Assembly (NCBI RefSeq): GCF_900699765.1
Contig: NZ_CAADHO010000001.1
Coordinates: 930,001-994,000 of the forward strand
DNA: 64,000 bases
Reading direction: 5' to 3'
Source: Desulfoluna butyratoxydans
GTDB taxonomy: Bacteria; Desulfobacterota; Desulfobacteria; Desulfobacterales; Desulfolunaceae
The translations under genes were made by a program, and so were the position numbers. Position 1 is the stretch's first letter, and each line of letters opens with the position of its first letter. The notes beneath the pieces are model-generated. The model was not told where the DNA came from. It made no database searches and saw nothing but the letters and a program-made list of their open reading frames with translations. Shown piece after piece: positions 17,195 to 25,102 of the stretch.

Positions 17195-17290
17195 AGAAGA
17201 CGCTGGAAAAAGCCAAACCTGTTGTGAAGCAGGGACGGAAAGCCACGGGTCTTCCCCAAACGAAGACAGCCGGGTTGCCCTTGGATGACG
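17195..17290 (+). ncRNA. GEMM / cyclic-di-GMP-I riboswitch aptamer
   Basis: Matches the c-di-GMP-I consensus in order. GCCAAACC is at 17212-17219, a P2 stem is capped by a GTGAA loop, and GGGACGGAAAGCCACGGG is at 17232-17249 (GGGACG-x-AAAGCC core). A P3 stem follows and AGCCGGGTTGCC is at 17267-17278 (tetraloop-receptor and closing strand). The ligand is expected to be c-di-GMP. A cGAMP-type (GEMM-Ib) variant cannot be excluded by eye. It sits about 200 bases before the start of the secreted HAD-fold gene, in the same direction. I do not see an unambiguous expression-platform terminator. Confidence 0.88.
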
Positions 17291-17492
17291 CCCGATGGCC
17301 GCCTTCGCAGCCCAAGTGCCGTCACCCGTGCGACCGCTCCATGGAGCCCTTCCCACCCCCCTCCCGCCACACTGGCCCAAGCACCCGGTTTGCTTTTTCA
17401 CCCCCGCAGGAAACACATGCAGTCAGGGTGGCTGAACCGCCCCCTGATCCGTTTTTTTGTCAACCGCAAGATGGCAAGGAGAAAAAGCAGAC

Positions 17493-18551
17493 ATGACATG
17501 GTTTCGCAAGGTCGCCCTTGTTGCAGTGAGCCTCATCGCCCTGACCTGCACGGCCCAAGCCGCAGAGCTGACCCACTGGCCCGGGGCTCAACGCCACAAG
17601 TTGATCCGCCTCATCGAACGCAACGCCTTTCAGGACAAGTTTGCTGTCTTTGCCTGCGACAACACCCTCTGGTACCGAAACCTGGACGCATCCCTGCTGG
17701 CCTACCTGGAAAACAAGGGACTCATGACCCCGGAGTCCATGGATCCCGCCCTTGAAATCGTCCCCCTGCTTCCGGGAGACACCCTCACCTCTTATGCCCG
17801 ACGGCTTTTCGAGATCGATCCCAAGGTGGGATCGCCCTGGCTCGCCCGGGTCTTTTCCGGGTTTACCTTAGAAGAGCTCAAGGGCCACGTGGACGATCTC
17901 TTCGCCCTGAACGGCGCGTCCATTCCCGCCAAGTACCGGCGAAACGGCGTGCTTACCGAGATAGAGGTGGAGGCTCCCCGGATCTACCCCGGCATGCGGG
18001 AGCTCATCAACGCCATGCAGGAGAACGGCATCGAGGTCTTCCTGATCTCCTCCGCCCTGGAAGAGCTGGTCCGTATGGTGGCCTGCGATCCCCGGTACGG
18101 GCTCAACATCAAACCCGAAAACGTCATCGGCGTCAGCACCCTGCTCAAGGACCGCGCCACCGGCAACATCACCACGGCCCGCCTTCAGATCCAGAAAGGC
18201 CATTTTCTCGATGAGAGCTACCCCAAGGCGCGGCACATGGCCATGGAGCTTACCCCCACCCTGTGGAGCCCATACACCATCACCTCCGGCAAGGTCTGGG
18301 CCATCGAAGACTATATTCATCCGGTGAACCGCCCCATTTTAGCTGCAGGGGCGTCCCCCAGTGATCACCCCATGCTCTTCAAGGCCGAGGAATTCGGGGG
18401 CATCAAGCTCTGGATCAACCGCAAGGAAGAGCTCTGGGACGCCACCCAGGCGGCCCGAACCCTCCGCGCCCGGCAACAGCAGGAGGCCTGGCAGTACCCG
18501 TCTGCCAACAAGCGCTGGCTCATGGTCCGCCCAGACGACATCGGTATTTAA
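17493..18551 (+). CDS. Secreted HAD-fold protein lacking the nucleophilic Asp
   Basis: 352-aa protein of the HAD phosphatase superfamily (PF12710-like phosphoserine-phosphatase branch). A Sec signal peptide (VALVAVSLIALTCTAQA) predicts export. Motif I reads VFACDNTLW, so residue 54 is Ala where the family has the nucleophilic Asp, and the second Asp (Asp56) is kept. Motif II is VFLISSA and a motif IV-like region is GASPSDHPMLF. Loss of the nucleophile predicts no phosphatase activity, perhaps a binding or scaffold role. The ATG at 17493 has AAGGAGA upstream. It lies downstream of a GEMM riboswitch, so expression probably responds to a cyclic dinucleotide. Confidence 0.82.
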   Translation: MTWFRKVALVAVSLIALTCTAQAAELTHWPGAQRHKLIRLIERNAFQDKFAVFACDNTLWYRNLDASLLAYLENKGLMTPESMDPALEIVPLLPGDTLTSYARRLFEIDPKVGSPWLARVFSGFTLEELKGHVDDLFALNGASIPAKYRRNGVLTEIEVEAPRIYPGMRELINAMQENGIEVFLISSALEELVRMVACDPRYGLNIKPENVIGVSTLLKDRATGNITTARLQIQKGHFLDESYPKARHMAMELTPTLWSPYTITSGKVWAIEDYIHPVNRPILAAGASPSDHPMLFKAEEFGGIKLWINRKEELWDATQAARTLRARQQQEAWQYPSANKRWLMVRPDDIGI

Positions 18552-18783
18552 CAACAAAAAAACGGCGGCCCTGCCGGAAAGCCAACCCAGCAAAATATCC
18601 TGCAAGCACGCCTCACCATGATCCTCGAGGCCTTTTTTCCGGGGAACCGCGCACCTTTTCCTGGCACCATGACCCATGCCGTCCCCACACGGCATCCCCC
18701 CCCCGATGGTGCCGTTCATCCAAGGTGCCGGCTCCCCGCTCCGCCCCACTGTGAGCAAGACACGGGGCGGAGCCTCTCCCATG

Positions 18784-18822
18784 AAAAAACCCCCTGAAGC
18801 ATTTTGCTTCAGGGGGTTTTTC
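18784..18822. terminator. Bidirectional intrinsic terminator between HAD and chemoreceptor genes
   Basis: CCCCCTGAAGC, then ATTTT, then GCTTCAGGGGG flanked by an A-tract on the left and TTTTT on the right. It serves the plus-strand HAD gene and the converging minus-strand chemoreceptor operon. The remaining 18552-18783 sequence holds a remnant CGGCGGCCCTGCCGG repeat block and no gene. Confidence 0.9.
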
Positions 18823-18897
18823 ACGTGATGGCATCCACCCGGGGGGAAAAGTCGGGTGGATGCCCACGGTCAATCAATATGGTCGGACAGCCTTTTG

Positions 18898-21117
18898 TTA
18901 CACCGCGTCCACCTTAAAGGCCGCGATGGAGCTGATCATGGCAAGTGCCGTCTCCTCCATCTCGTCCATGCGGGCGGCGGTGGCGAGACTGGCCTCCGAG
19001 GTATCGGAGCTGATGGTCCCGATGGCTTCCATGGATTGCGTGATCTTCTCCGACTCCCTGGCCTGGTCCTCGGACGTGCGGGAGATGCCGCCGATGAGTT
19101 CGGCGAGCTCGCCGGAAACTTCCCGGATCTCCTCCAGCTTGGCGTGGGCGTCGTCGGCTCGCTTTGAGCCCTCCACAACCCTCTGGATACTGGCGTCCAT
19201 ACTGGCGCCAGCCTCGGTGATCTCCCCCTGGATGTTCTTTACCAGGGTGTCGATCTGCTTGGTGGAGTTGGTGGAACGCTCTGCAAGGCGCTGAACCTCT
19301 TCTGCGACCACGGCAAAGCCCCGGCCCGCGTCCCCTGCCATGGCCGCCTGGATGGAGGCGTTCAGGGCCAGGATTGAGGTCCTGTCGGCGATGTCCCCGA
19401 TGATCTGCACGATGTTGCCGATCTCCTGGGAACTCTCCCCGAGGCGCTTGATGGCCCGGGCCGTCTCCTGGACGTTCTCCCGGATGGCTGACATGGACGC
19501 GTTGGTCTTGCTCACCGCGTCGGCCCCTTCACGGGCGCTCGCCGTGGACTGCTCCGATACCGAGGCCGAATGCACGGCCCGCTCCGCCACCTGACGAATG
19601 GCGTCTGCCATGCCCCGGATGTCGGCGATGGCCGAGGCGATCTGCTCGGCCTGGAGGGTACTGGTTTGGGCCAGCTTTTCCGTGGATTCATGCACCTCGC
19701 CGGAGGTGTCGTTCACGCGGCCCGCAGCAGCCTTGACCTCCCGGACAACCTGGCCGATCTGCTCGGCCATGAGGTTGAAGGAGTCGGCAATGGCGCCGGT
19801 CATGTCTTCGGTCACCTCCGCCCGCACGGTCAGGTCCCCTTCGGTGAGACCGCTGATCTCGGTGAGGAGCTTCATGACGCTGCCCTGGATGGCATCACGC
19901 TCTTCACGGCTCTGGATCAGGGAGAGAGTGTTGTCCAGCATGGCGTTGAGACTTTCGGCCATGATACCGAGTTCGTCCCGGCTCATGACCTCGGCACGGG
20001 CGTCAAAGTTACCGATACCGATCTCACTGAAAAGGGACATGATGTTGTTGACCGGCCTGACGACAATGCGCCGTGCCACCAGCCAGACAACAGCCAGGCA
20101 GAGAATCAGGGCCACCACCGCGCCCACGGAGATCTTGGCGATCAGGGCGTTGATGGGGGCTATGATCTCCTCCTTTTCAACGGCCAGGCCCACCACCATG
20201 CCGGTGGTGGGAAGAAGGGAGAACACATAGTAGATCTCTTTACCGTCCGAGGCCCGTTTCTCTTCAAGCATTCCGCCCTTGTGCTCCTTGAAGAACCGGA
20301 AAAATGCGTCGGAGTAGCCGGGCTCCTTGTACACGGATGAGCCCACCTTGGCCTGTCCGAAGAGCTCCCCGGCCAGGATCGTCCCCTTCTCGCCCACAAG
20401 GAACGGAAGAGCCGTGGCATAGGGCTTGAGCCGCTTCAGGTCGGCCTGGGCGTTGATCATGGACATGTCCACGGAGACCACCCCTTTGAACTCCCTGTCC
20501 CGGATAATGGGATGCACGATGGAGACCGTGGGAACCCCTCGGGTCAGGTAGACATCCGAGTAGTACATCAGGTCTGTCACGTTTCGGCCCCGCAGCATCT
20601 CAAGGGCGTTTTTCTTGGGCACCTGGTACCACCCTTTGGCGGTCTGGATACTCTTACTGGGCACCATCTCCTCGCGCTTGAGCCCGTCTTTCCAGTGATA
20701 AAACGGGAGAAACCGGCCGTCGATGGTGTGCACGGTGTCGCCACGGTACGCCTCATCCTGGCCGTCGGCGTCGGGTTCGTAGTTGATGGCAATACCAAAA
20801 CAGCCGGGAAAAGCCTCCATGCCGGACTTGATCTGCTCAATGGTCCCTTCGCGGTCCCCGAACAGCCCCGATGCCTGGGAGATGGCCGTTGTCCGTACCA
20901 TCTGCGCCGTGGCCAAGATATCCGCCTCGGTGGACTGGCCCACGTTCTTGATCGAGGCAATCATCAGGTCTTGGCTGTTGGCAATCAGGTTTTCGCGGTA
21001 AGAGTTGATAATGGTCGTCAACAGGACCGCCATCACCAACACGATCATCGATACGATGCCAAAAGACAGCTTGGTACCGATCTTAAGGCTCTGAAAAAAC
21101 GATTTTATGCGTTCCAA
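18898..21117 (-). CDS. Methyl-accepting chemotaxis protein with periplasmic Cache domain
   Basis: 740-aa chemoreceptor. The first membrane helix is at about 13-35 (FGIVSMIVLVMAVLLTT). A periplasmic dCache-like sensor runs to about residue 320 (MVRTTAISQASGLFGD, then GIAINYEPDADG and KGVVSVDMSM). The second helix is VGAVVALILCLAVVWLV, followed by HAMP and a long signalling coiled coil. The hairpin tip carries DIADRTSILALNASIQAA. There is no C-terminal CheR-tethering pentapeptide. The TTG at 21117 with AGGAAGGAG seven bases upstream is preferred to an upstream GTG. It is the last gene of the chemosensory operon and presumably feeds the hybrid CheA encoded there. Confidence 0.92.
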   Translation of the reverse strand: MERIKSFFQSLKIGTKLSFGIVSMIVLVMAVLLTTIINSYRENLIANSQDLMIASIKNVGQSTEADILATAQMVRTTAISQASGLFGDREGTIEQIKSGMEAFPGCFGIAINYEPDADGQDEAYRGDTVHTIDGRFLPFYHWKDGLKREEMVPSKSIQTAKGWYQVPKKNALEMLRGRNVTDLMYYSDVYLTRGVPTVSIVHPIIRDREFKGVVSVDMSMINAQADLKRLKPYATALPFLVGEKGTILAGELFGQAKVGSSVYKEPGYSDAFFRFFKEHKGGMLEEKRASDGKEIYYVFSLLPTTGMVVGLAVEKEEIIAPINALIAKISVGAVVALILCLAVVWLVARRIVVRPVNNIMSLFSEIGIGNFDARAEVMSRDELGIMAESLNAMLDNTLSLIQSREERDAIQGSVMKLLTEISGLTEGDLTVRAEVTEDMTGAIADSFNLMAEQIGQVVREVKAAAGRVNDTSGEVHESTEKLAQTSTLQAEQIASAIADIRGMADAIRQVAERAVHSASVSEQSTASAREGADAVSKTNASMSAIRENVQETARAIKRLGESSQEIGNIVQIIGDIADRTSILALNASIQAAMAGDAGRGFAVVAEEVQRLAERSTNSTKQIDTLVKNIQGEITEAGASMDASIQRVVEGSKRADDAHAKLEEIREVSGELAELIGGISRTSEDQARESEKITQSMEAIGTISSDTSEASLATAARMDEMEETALAMISSIAAFKVDAV

Positions 21118-21139
21118 TGCGCCACTCCTTCCTCGTGGC

Positions 21140-21164
21140 GACGGCCCGTGCACAACGGGCCGTC
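21140..21164. promoter_or_regulatory. Intercistronic hairpin before the chemoreceptor gene
   Basis: GACGGCCCG (21140-21148) pairs with CGGGCCGTC (21156-21164). It lies just upstream of the chemoreceptor ribosome site on the minus strand. There is no U-tract on the transcript's 3' side, so it is more likely an mRNA-stability or spacing element than a terminator. Confidence 0.5.
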
Positions 21165-21211
21165 GAAAAAACCCCGCGTAACCAGGGGAGAATCAAACCG
21201 AACCCGATGGA

Positions 21212-21577
21212 TCAGAGCAGCGCCTTGACCGCATCCAGGTACTCACCGTTATCAAAGGGCTTGGTCATGTACCCGTCGGCCCCCTGCTTCGTCCCCCAGA
21301 ACCGGTCGCTGTCCTGGGTTTTGCTTGTAAGCATGATGATCTTGATATCCTGGGTGTCCGGGGCCGTCTTCAGCTGCCGGCACACCTGGAACCCGTTCTT
21401 CTTCGGCAGGATCACGTCCAGGACAATGAGATCGGGGTGCTCGCCGGTGGCCTTTTCGAGGGCCTCTTCGCCATCCACAGCCGTGATGACATCGTACCCC
21501 GCCTCGGTCAGGGGGGTGGTCATAAGGATCATGTTCGTCGGGCTGTCCTCGACAACCAGAATTTTATGTTTCGCCAT
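21212..21577 (-). CDS. CheY-like single-domain response regulator (PilG/PilH-like)
   Basis: 121-aa receiver domain with no output domain. The phosphoacceptor is Asp54 in LIVLDVILP. The acidic pocket is EDS at 10-12, the switch Thr is in MLTSK and the conserved Lys is in YMTKPFD. DVILPKKNGFQVCRQLK resembles the PilH/PilG regulators of Pil-Chp systems more than flagellar CheY. It is the likely phosphorylation target of the CheA-REC kinase upstream in the operon. The same motif style recurs in the receiver domains of that CheA and of the PATAN protein. Confidence 0.92.
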   Translation of the reverse strand: MAKHKILVVEDSPTNMILMTTPLTEAGYDVITAVDGEEALEKATGEHPDLIVLDVILPKKNGFQVCRQLKTAPDTQDIKIIMLTSKTQDSDRFWGTKQGADGYMTKPFDNGEYLDAVKALL

Positions 21578-21622
21578 TGTTTCACTCCAGAATTACTCAA
21601 AAACCCATGCAGCGCCGGTGCA

Positions 21623-21645
21623 GGCGCCCCGCTTACCGGGGCGCC
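21623..21645. promoter_or_regulatory. Intercistronic hairpin between the 51-aa gene and the CheY-like gene
   Basis: GGCGCCCCG (21623-21631) and CGGGGCGCC (21637-21645) form a perfect 9-bp stem with a CTTAC loop. No U-tract follows, so it is a probable processing or stability element within the operon mRNA. Confidence 0.5.
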
Positions 21646-21672
21646 CTGGACACATCGTCCGTACCTGCGGCC

Positions 21673-21828
21673 CTACCGCTTCACAAATTGATCGATGCCC
21701 TCTTCCTTCCACACCTTCAGCGTCTTCTCATCCTTGGGGTTGATCTTGACCCCGATGGCGTTGACGGGAACATCATGTTTTTTCTGCACGTCGATCCAGT
21801 TTTTCTTCACGGCGTTGTCGATGGTCAT
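21673..21828 (-). CDS. 51-aa small soluble protein in the chemosensory operon
   Basis: A short gene starting MTIDNAVKKNWIDVQKKHDV and ending KEEGIDQFVKR. It has an AAGGAG ribosome site eight bases before the ATG and lies between the CheY-like and M16 peptidase genes on the same strand. The product is charged, Lys-rich and without a membrane helix. I recognise no family. The good ribosome site, operon position and biased codon use support a real gene. A role as a small adaptor to CheY or the peptidase is conjecture. Confidence 0.7.
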   Translation of the reverse strand: MTIDNAVKKNWIDVQKKHDVPVNAIGVKINPKDEKTLKVWKEEGIDQFVKR

Positions 21829-21911
21829 GATTGCACTCCTTCTTGGTCTATGGATTGATGGACGACGCCCTTTGGCCCAAAGGCCATGCCGTCGCCATGT
21901 GCCCGGCTTCT

Positions 21912-23198
21912 TCAGACAAACTCTGCCAGCAGATCCTCGATCCCTTGCCGGGTAAAGGTCTCGGGCCCTTCGGGGCCCACCACGGAGACGGCCACATGCT
22001 TCAGGGCCCTGGCAAGGCCGCTGCCTGCGGTCTCCTTAAGTTCCGCACACCCCACCGCGTCGATGGACGAAAGGATCTCCTCTCCGGAGAGAAACCGCTC
22101 GAAATAAAAGGCCTGGGTGGCCAGGCGGCTCATGCGGGTCGAGGAGTTCTCCGAGGCGATGAGGTGTTGGGCCCGCAGCTGCATCCGGGCCTTCCACAGC
22201 TCCTCTTCGGAGACGGGGTCATCCCCTGCGGCAAGCTGCCACAACTCCACCAGCACAAGGCACAGGACCCGGATGAGATACTCCGGGGCCGTACTCCCTT
22301 CGATGACCAGCATACCGCCGTCGGCATAGGCGTGGTATTCCGAGCCGATGCGGTACACCAGCCCCCGTTCCTCCCTCAGCCGGACATAGAGCCGGGAGCT
22401 CGATCCGCCGCCGATGATGCTGTTAAGCAGGTGCACCCCGTAGCGTCCCTCGTCCCCGTAGGGCAGGCAGTCAAGGCCGATGGCAAAGTAAGCCTGGGAC
22501 ACAGGCACGTCCTCCACCACCACCCCGGAAGCAAACGAGGGGCTGGGGCTATGGGTCTTCTCCCCGGTCCCCATCATCCGCCAGAAGGCGTCCCGCACCT
22601 GGGAGAGAAAATCCCCGTGGTGAAGGTTGCCTGCGGCCGCCACGATCATGCGGTCGGGAAGGTAGTACCGGTGGACAAAATAGATCAAATCCTCCCGGGT
22701 CATGCTCCGGACCACCTCCGGCGAACCCGCCACGGAGCGCCCCAGGGGATGTCGGCCCCAGACATGGGATTTCAGGGCGCCATGGGCCCTGCTTGAGGGG
22801 ATGTCGGCCTCCCCGTCGATCTCCCGGAGGATCGAGTGTTTTTCCCGCTCCAGGGCCTCTTCAGGAAACACCGAGTTAAGGAGGATATCCCCCATGAGAT
22901 CCAGGGCGTAGGTGGTGTAATCGTCCAGCACCGTGGCCGAGTAACAGGTGTAATCCCGGGTGGTGAAGGCCCCCATCTGCCCGCCGGACTCGTCCATCAT
23001 CAGGGCAATGTCCCGGGCGCTGCGGCTTCCCGTGCCCTGGAACATCATATGCTCGGCCAGGTGGGCCAGGCCGTGACACCCTTCGGGCTCATCCCGGGGT
23101 CCGACATCGATCATGATCCCCACGGACACAGACCGCGTCTCGGGCATGGACTCGGTGACCACGCGGATACCGTTTTCAAGTGTCGTGGCTGAATACAC
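21912..23198 (-). CDS. M16-family zinc peptidase (PqqL/pitrilysin-like)
   Basis: 428-aa M16 metallopeptidase of the short, two-domain type. The inverted zinc motif H-x-x-E-H is intact (His46-Leu-Ala-Glu49-His50 in AHLAEHMMF). The downstream ligand region contains REIDGEADIPSSRAH. A second, inactive M16C-like half follows, with the Arg/Tyr-type LRAQHLIASENSS. No signal peptide is seen, so it is cytoplasmic. The GTG start at 23198 follows GGAGGGGAG and overlaps the end of the CheW gene by 23 bases, so the peptidase is co-transcribed with chemosensory genes. M16 enzymes degrade short peptides or process precursors; the substrate here is unknown. Confidence 0.9.
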   Translation of the reverse strand: MYSATTLENGIRVVTESMPETRSVSVGIMIDVGPRDEPEGCHGLAHLAEHMMFQGTGSRSARDIALMMDESGGQMGAFTTRDYTCYSATVLDDYTTYALDLMGDILLNSVFPEEALEREKHSILREIDGEADIPSSRAHGALKSHVWGRHPLGRSVAGSPEVVRSMTREDLIYFVHRYYLPDRMIVAAAGNLHHGDFLSQVRDAFWRMMGTGEKTHSPSPSFASGVVVEDVPVSQAYFAIGLDCLPYGDEGRYGVHLLNSIIGGGSSSRLYVRLREERGLVYRIGSEYHAYADGGMLVIEGSTAPEYLIRVLCLVLVELWQLAAGDDPVSEEELWKARMQLRAQHLIASENSSTRMSRLATQAFYFERFLSGEEILSSIDAVGCAELKETAGSGLARALKHVAVSVVGPEGPETFTRQGIEDLLAEFV

Positions 23199-23703
23199 CG
23201 CTCAACTCCCCTCCCAGGATGTGTTCAAGATGGGGTACCACCAGGAGCCCCTCCTCCCATCGGTACATGCCCTTGACCGCCGGAAGAAGGGATGCTTCCA
23301 GATACGCCCCCGCACCCAGGGGCTCGGTGCGGGGAGCGCTGCCAAGGAGCCTTGCCCCGGGAGCGATGCGCACAAGGGCCCGATTCCAGTTCTCCGGCTC
23401 CCCCGAAAGGCCTGCCTTTCGCACCACCAGCATGCGCGTGCCGCCGTACCCGGCCTCATCGGGGGCAAAGCCCAGGAGTGTCTCCAGGGAGAGAACCGGC
23501 AGGGCAAGGCCCCGCCAGTCCCCGAGCCCGCCGACATAGGCAGGGGCAAAGGGCACCTCGGAAAAGGCAAGGGATCCCAGAATATCTTCCACCTGGGAGA
23601 TGCCGAACAGAAACCACACCGGCTCCCCCTGGGCAAAAACCCCAACGGCCGGGGCCAGAATCAGGGAACCCGATGAGGCGGATTTGTACTCTCTTACGTC
23701 CAT
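23176..23703 (-). CDS. CheW-like adaptor protein
   Basis: 175-aa single CheW domain, the adaptor coupling chemoreceptors to CheA. Visible CheW features are VWFLFGISQVEDILG, the AYVGGLGDWRGLALPVLSLETLLG segment corresponding to the conserved 'G-x-x-x-x-R-G-x-x-x-P-V-x-D/S' turn, and ARLLGSAPRTEPLG near the end. It overlaps the M16 gene. It is one of three CheW-domain proteins in this operon, which implies mixed arrays or specialised receptor coupling. Confidence 0.82.
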   Translation of the reverse strand: MDVREYKSASSGSLILAPAVGVFAQGEPVWFLFGISQVEDILGSLAFSEVPFAPAYVGGLGDWRGLALPVLSLETLLGFAPDEAGYGGTRMLVVRKAGLSGEPENWNRALVRIAPGARLLGSAPRTEPLGAGAYLEASLLPAVKGMYRWEEGLLVVPHLEHILGGELSGVFSHDT

Positions 23704-23750
23704 GTTTTTCTCTTTTTACGATGGTGCGCAGCATGACCGCGCAACGATTC

Positions 23751-25061
23751 TCACAGACCTTCGTCCCCAGGATAATCAGCTGCCACGGAATCGGCCGCCA
23801 GCTCTGAGACCACCTCAACCATCATGCGTTTGACCACACGGTGGACCACCTTTTCCAACAGGGCGGGGGAGATGGCCTCAGCCAGGGCATCGTCTGTAAC
23901 AGGGGTTTCGCGTGCGTCCACCGCAATCTCGCTATCAGGGGCAAGGAGTTCTTCGGCTTCCGGTGCATCACACGCTTCCACCGTTAGCTCGATATCTGGA
24001 ACAAGGAGTTCCTCTGCCTCAGGGGCATCGAACGCTTCCACCGAAAGCTCCATGTCAGGAACAGGGAGTTCTCCTACCTCAAGGGCATCAAATGCTTCCA
24101 CTGCAAGCTCGATGTCAGAAACAAGAAGTTCTTCTGCCTCAGGGGCATCGAACGATTCCACCGATAGCTCGATATCAGGAACGGGGAGTTCTTCGGCTTC
24201 AGGGGCATCACACGCTTCCACCGATAGCTCGATGTCAGAAACAAGAAGTTCTTCCGCTTCCGGGGCATCACACGAGTCCACCGTTAGCTCGATATCTGGA
24301 ACAAGGAGTTCTTCGGCTTCAGGGGCATCACACGCTTCCACCGAAAGCTCGATATCTGGAACAGGGAGTTCTTCGGTTTCAGGGGCTTCGAACGATTCCA
24401 CCGATAGCTCGATGTCAGGCACAGGGAGTTCTTCGGCCTCAAAGGCATCAAATGCTTCCACGGCAAGCTCGATGTCAGGCACAGGGAGTTCTTCGGCCTC
24501 AAAGGCATCAAATGCTTCCACGGCAAGCTCGATGTCAGGCACAGGGAGTTCTTCGGCCTCAAAGGCATCAAATGCTTCCACCGCCGGTTCGATGCCAAAA
24601 ACCGAAAGATCGTCTGTCACCGGGATCCGGCTTCGGGAAACAGCCGCCCTGCCCACGGCTTCCGGACGAATCAGGGGAACCCAGCCATCCGGGCCGTGCA
24701 GGGCCTCCGGGAAGAGGTCCTTTGCCGGGCCGTTAAAAACCGGAGGCATCTCCGCCAGATCCTTATCAGCCCCTTCCAGCACCTTGCCCACTCCGTCCAC
24801 GGACAGGGCCACGGCCCCGTCTTCCAGGCGAAGGATCACGGTTTTGGCACCGGAAGTGTCGCCATTTCGGAAACCGGTCGCCCCCAGGAGCAGCGACGCG
24901 CTGTACAGGGGCACAGCCTCCCCTTGGAAACCAACCGATCCCATCTGCACGGCGGCCTGCCTGCCGCCATGCTCCGGGCGGCCCTGTTCCACGGAGACAA
25001 CAGAGCCCATGTCCACGCCCAGGGTCAGGGGCCCCACAGTAAACGATAAATAGGTATGCAT
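23751..25061 (-). CDS. CheW-domain protein with eleven acidic 20-residue repeats
   Basis: 436 aa. Residues 1-155 form a divergent CheW-like domain (YLSFTVGPLTLGVDMGSVV, then EAVPLYSASLLLG and DGAVALSVDGVGKVLE). Residues 161-380 are eleven consecutive 20-residue repeats of the type VEAFDAFEAEELPVPDIELA, very acidic and probably extended or disordered. The C-terminal 55 residues (LAEAISPALLEKVVHRVVKRMMVEVVSELA) form an amphipathic helix like those of PilZ/FimV-associated or CheA-P2-type docking tails. The ATG at 25061 follows AAAGGGG; an upstream in-frame start at 25106 would overlap the CheA gene. The design suggests a tethered adaptor that spaces a docking helix away from the array. Confidence 0.8.
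   Translation of the reverse strand: MHTYLSFTVGPLTLGVDMGSVVSVEQGRPEHGGRQAAVQMGSVGFQGEAVPLYSASLLLGATGFRNGDTSGAKTVILRLEDGAVALSVDGVGKVLEGADKDLAEMPPVFNGPAKDLFPEALHGPDGWVPLIRPEAVGRAAVSRSRIPVTDDLSVFGIEPAVEAFDAFEAEELPVPDIELAVEAFDAFEAEELPVPDIELAVEAFDAFEAEELPVPDIELSVESFEAPETEELPVPDIELSVEACDAPEAEELLVPDIELTVDSCDAPEAEELLVSDIELSVEACDAPEAEELPVPDIELSVESFDAPEAEELLVSDIELAVEAFDALEVGELPVPDMELSVEAFDAPEAEELLVPDIELTVEACDAPEAEELLAPDSEIAVDARETPVTDDALAEAISPALLEKVVHRVVKRMMVEVVSELAADSVAADYPGDEGL
23922..24581 (-). repeat. Eleven in-frame 60-bp tandem repeats encoding acidic 20-aa units
   Basis: The period is exactly 60 bp over 660 bp, so the reading frame is always kept. The first three units (24402-24581 on the minus strand) are almost identical in DNA; later ones diverge at the positions coding F/C/S and P/F. 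This suggests recent expansion at the 5' side and possible copy-number variation between strains. Confidence 0.92.
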
Positions 25062-25102
25062 CTGGACCCCTTTCCGGGTCATGAGGGTGGGCCGTGCCCC
25101 AG

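Noticed and set aside
23824..25053. 409-codon Ser-rich frame opposite the repeat-bearing CheW gene
   Set aside because: It is the antisense shadow of the acidic 60-bp repeats; the sense strand has the operon context and CheW features.
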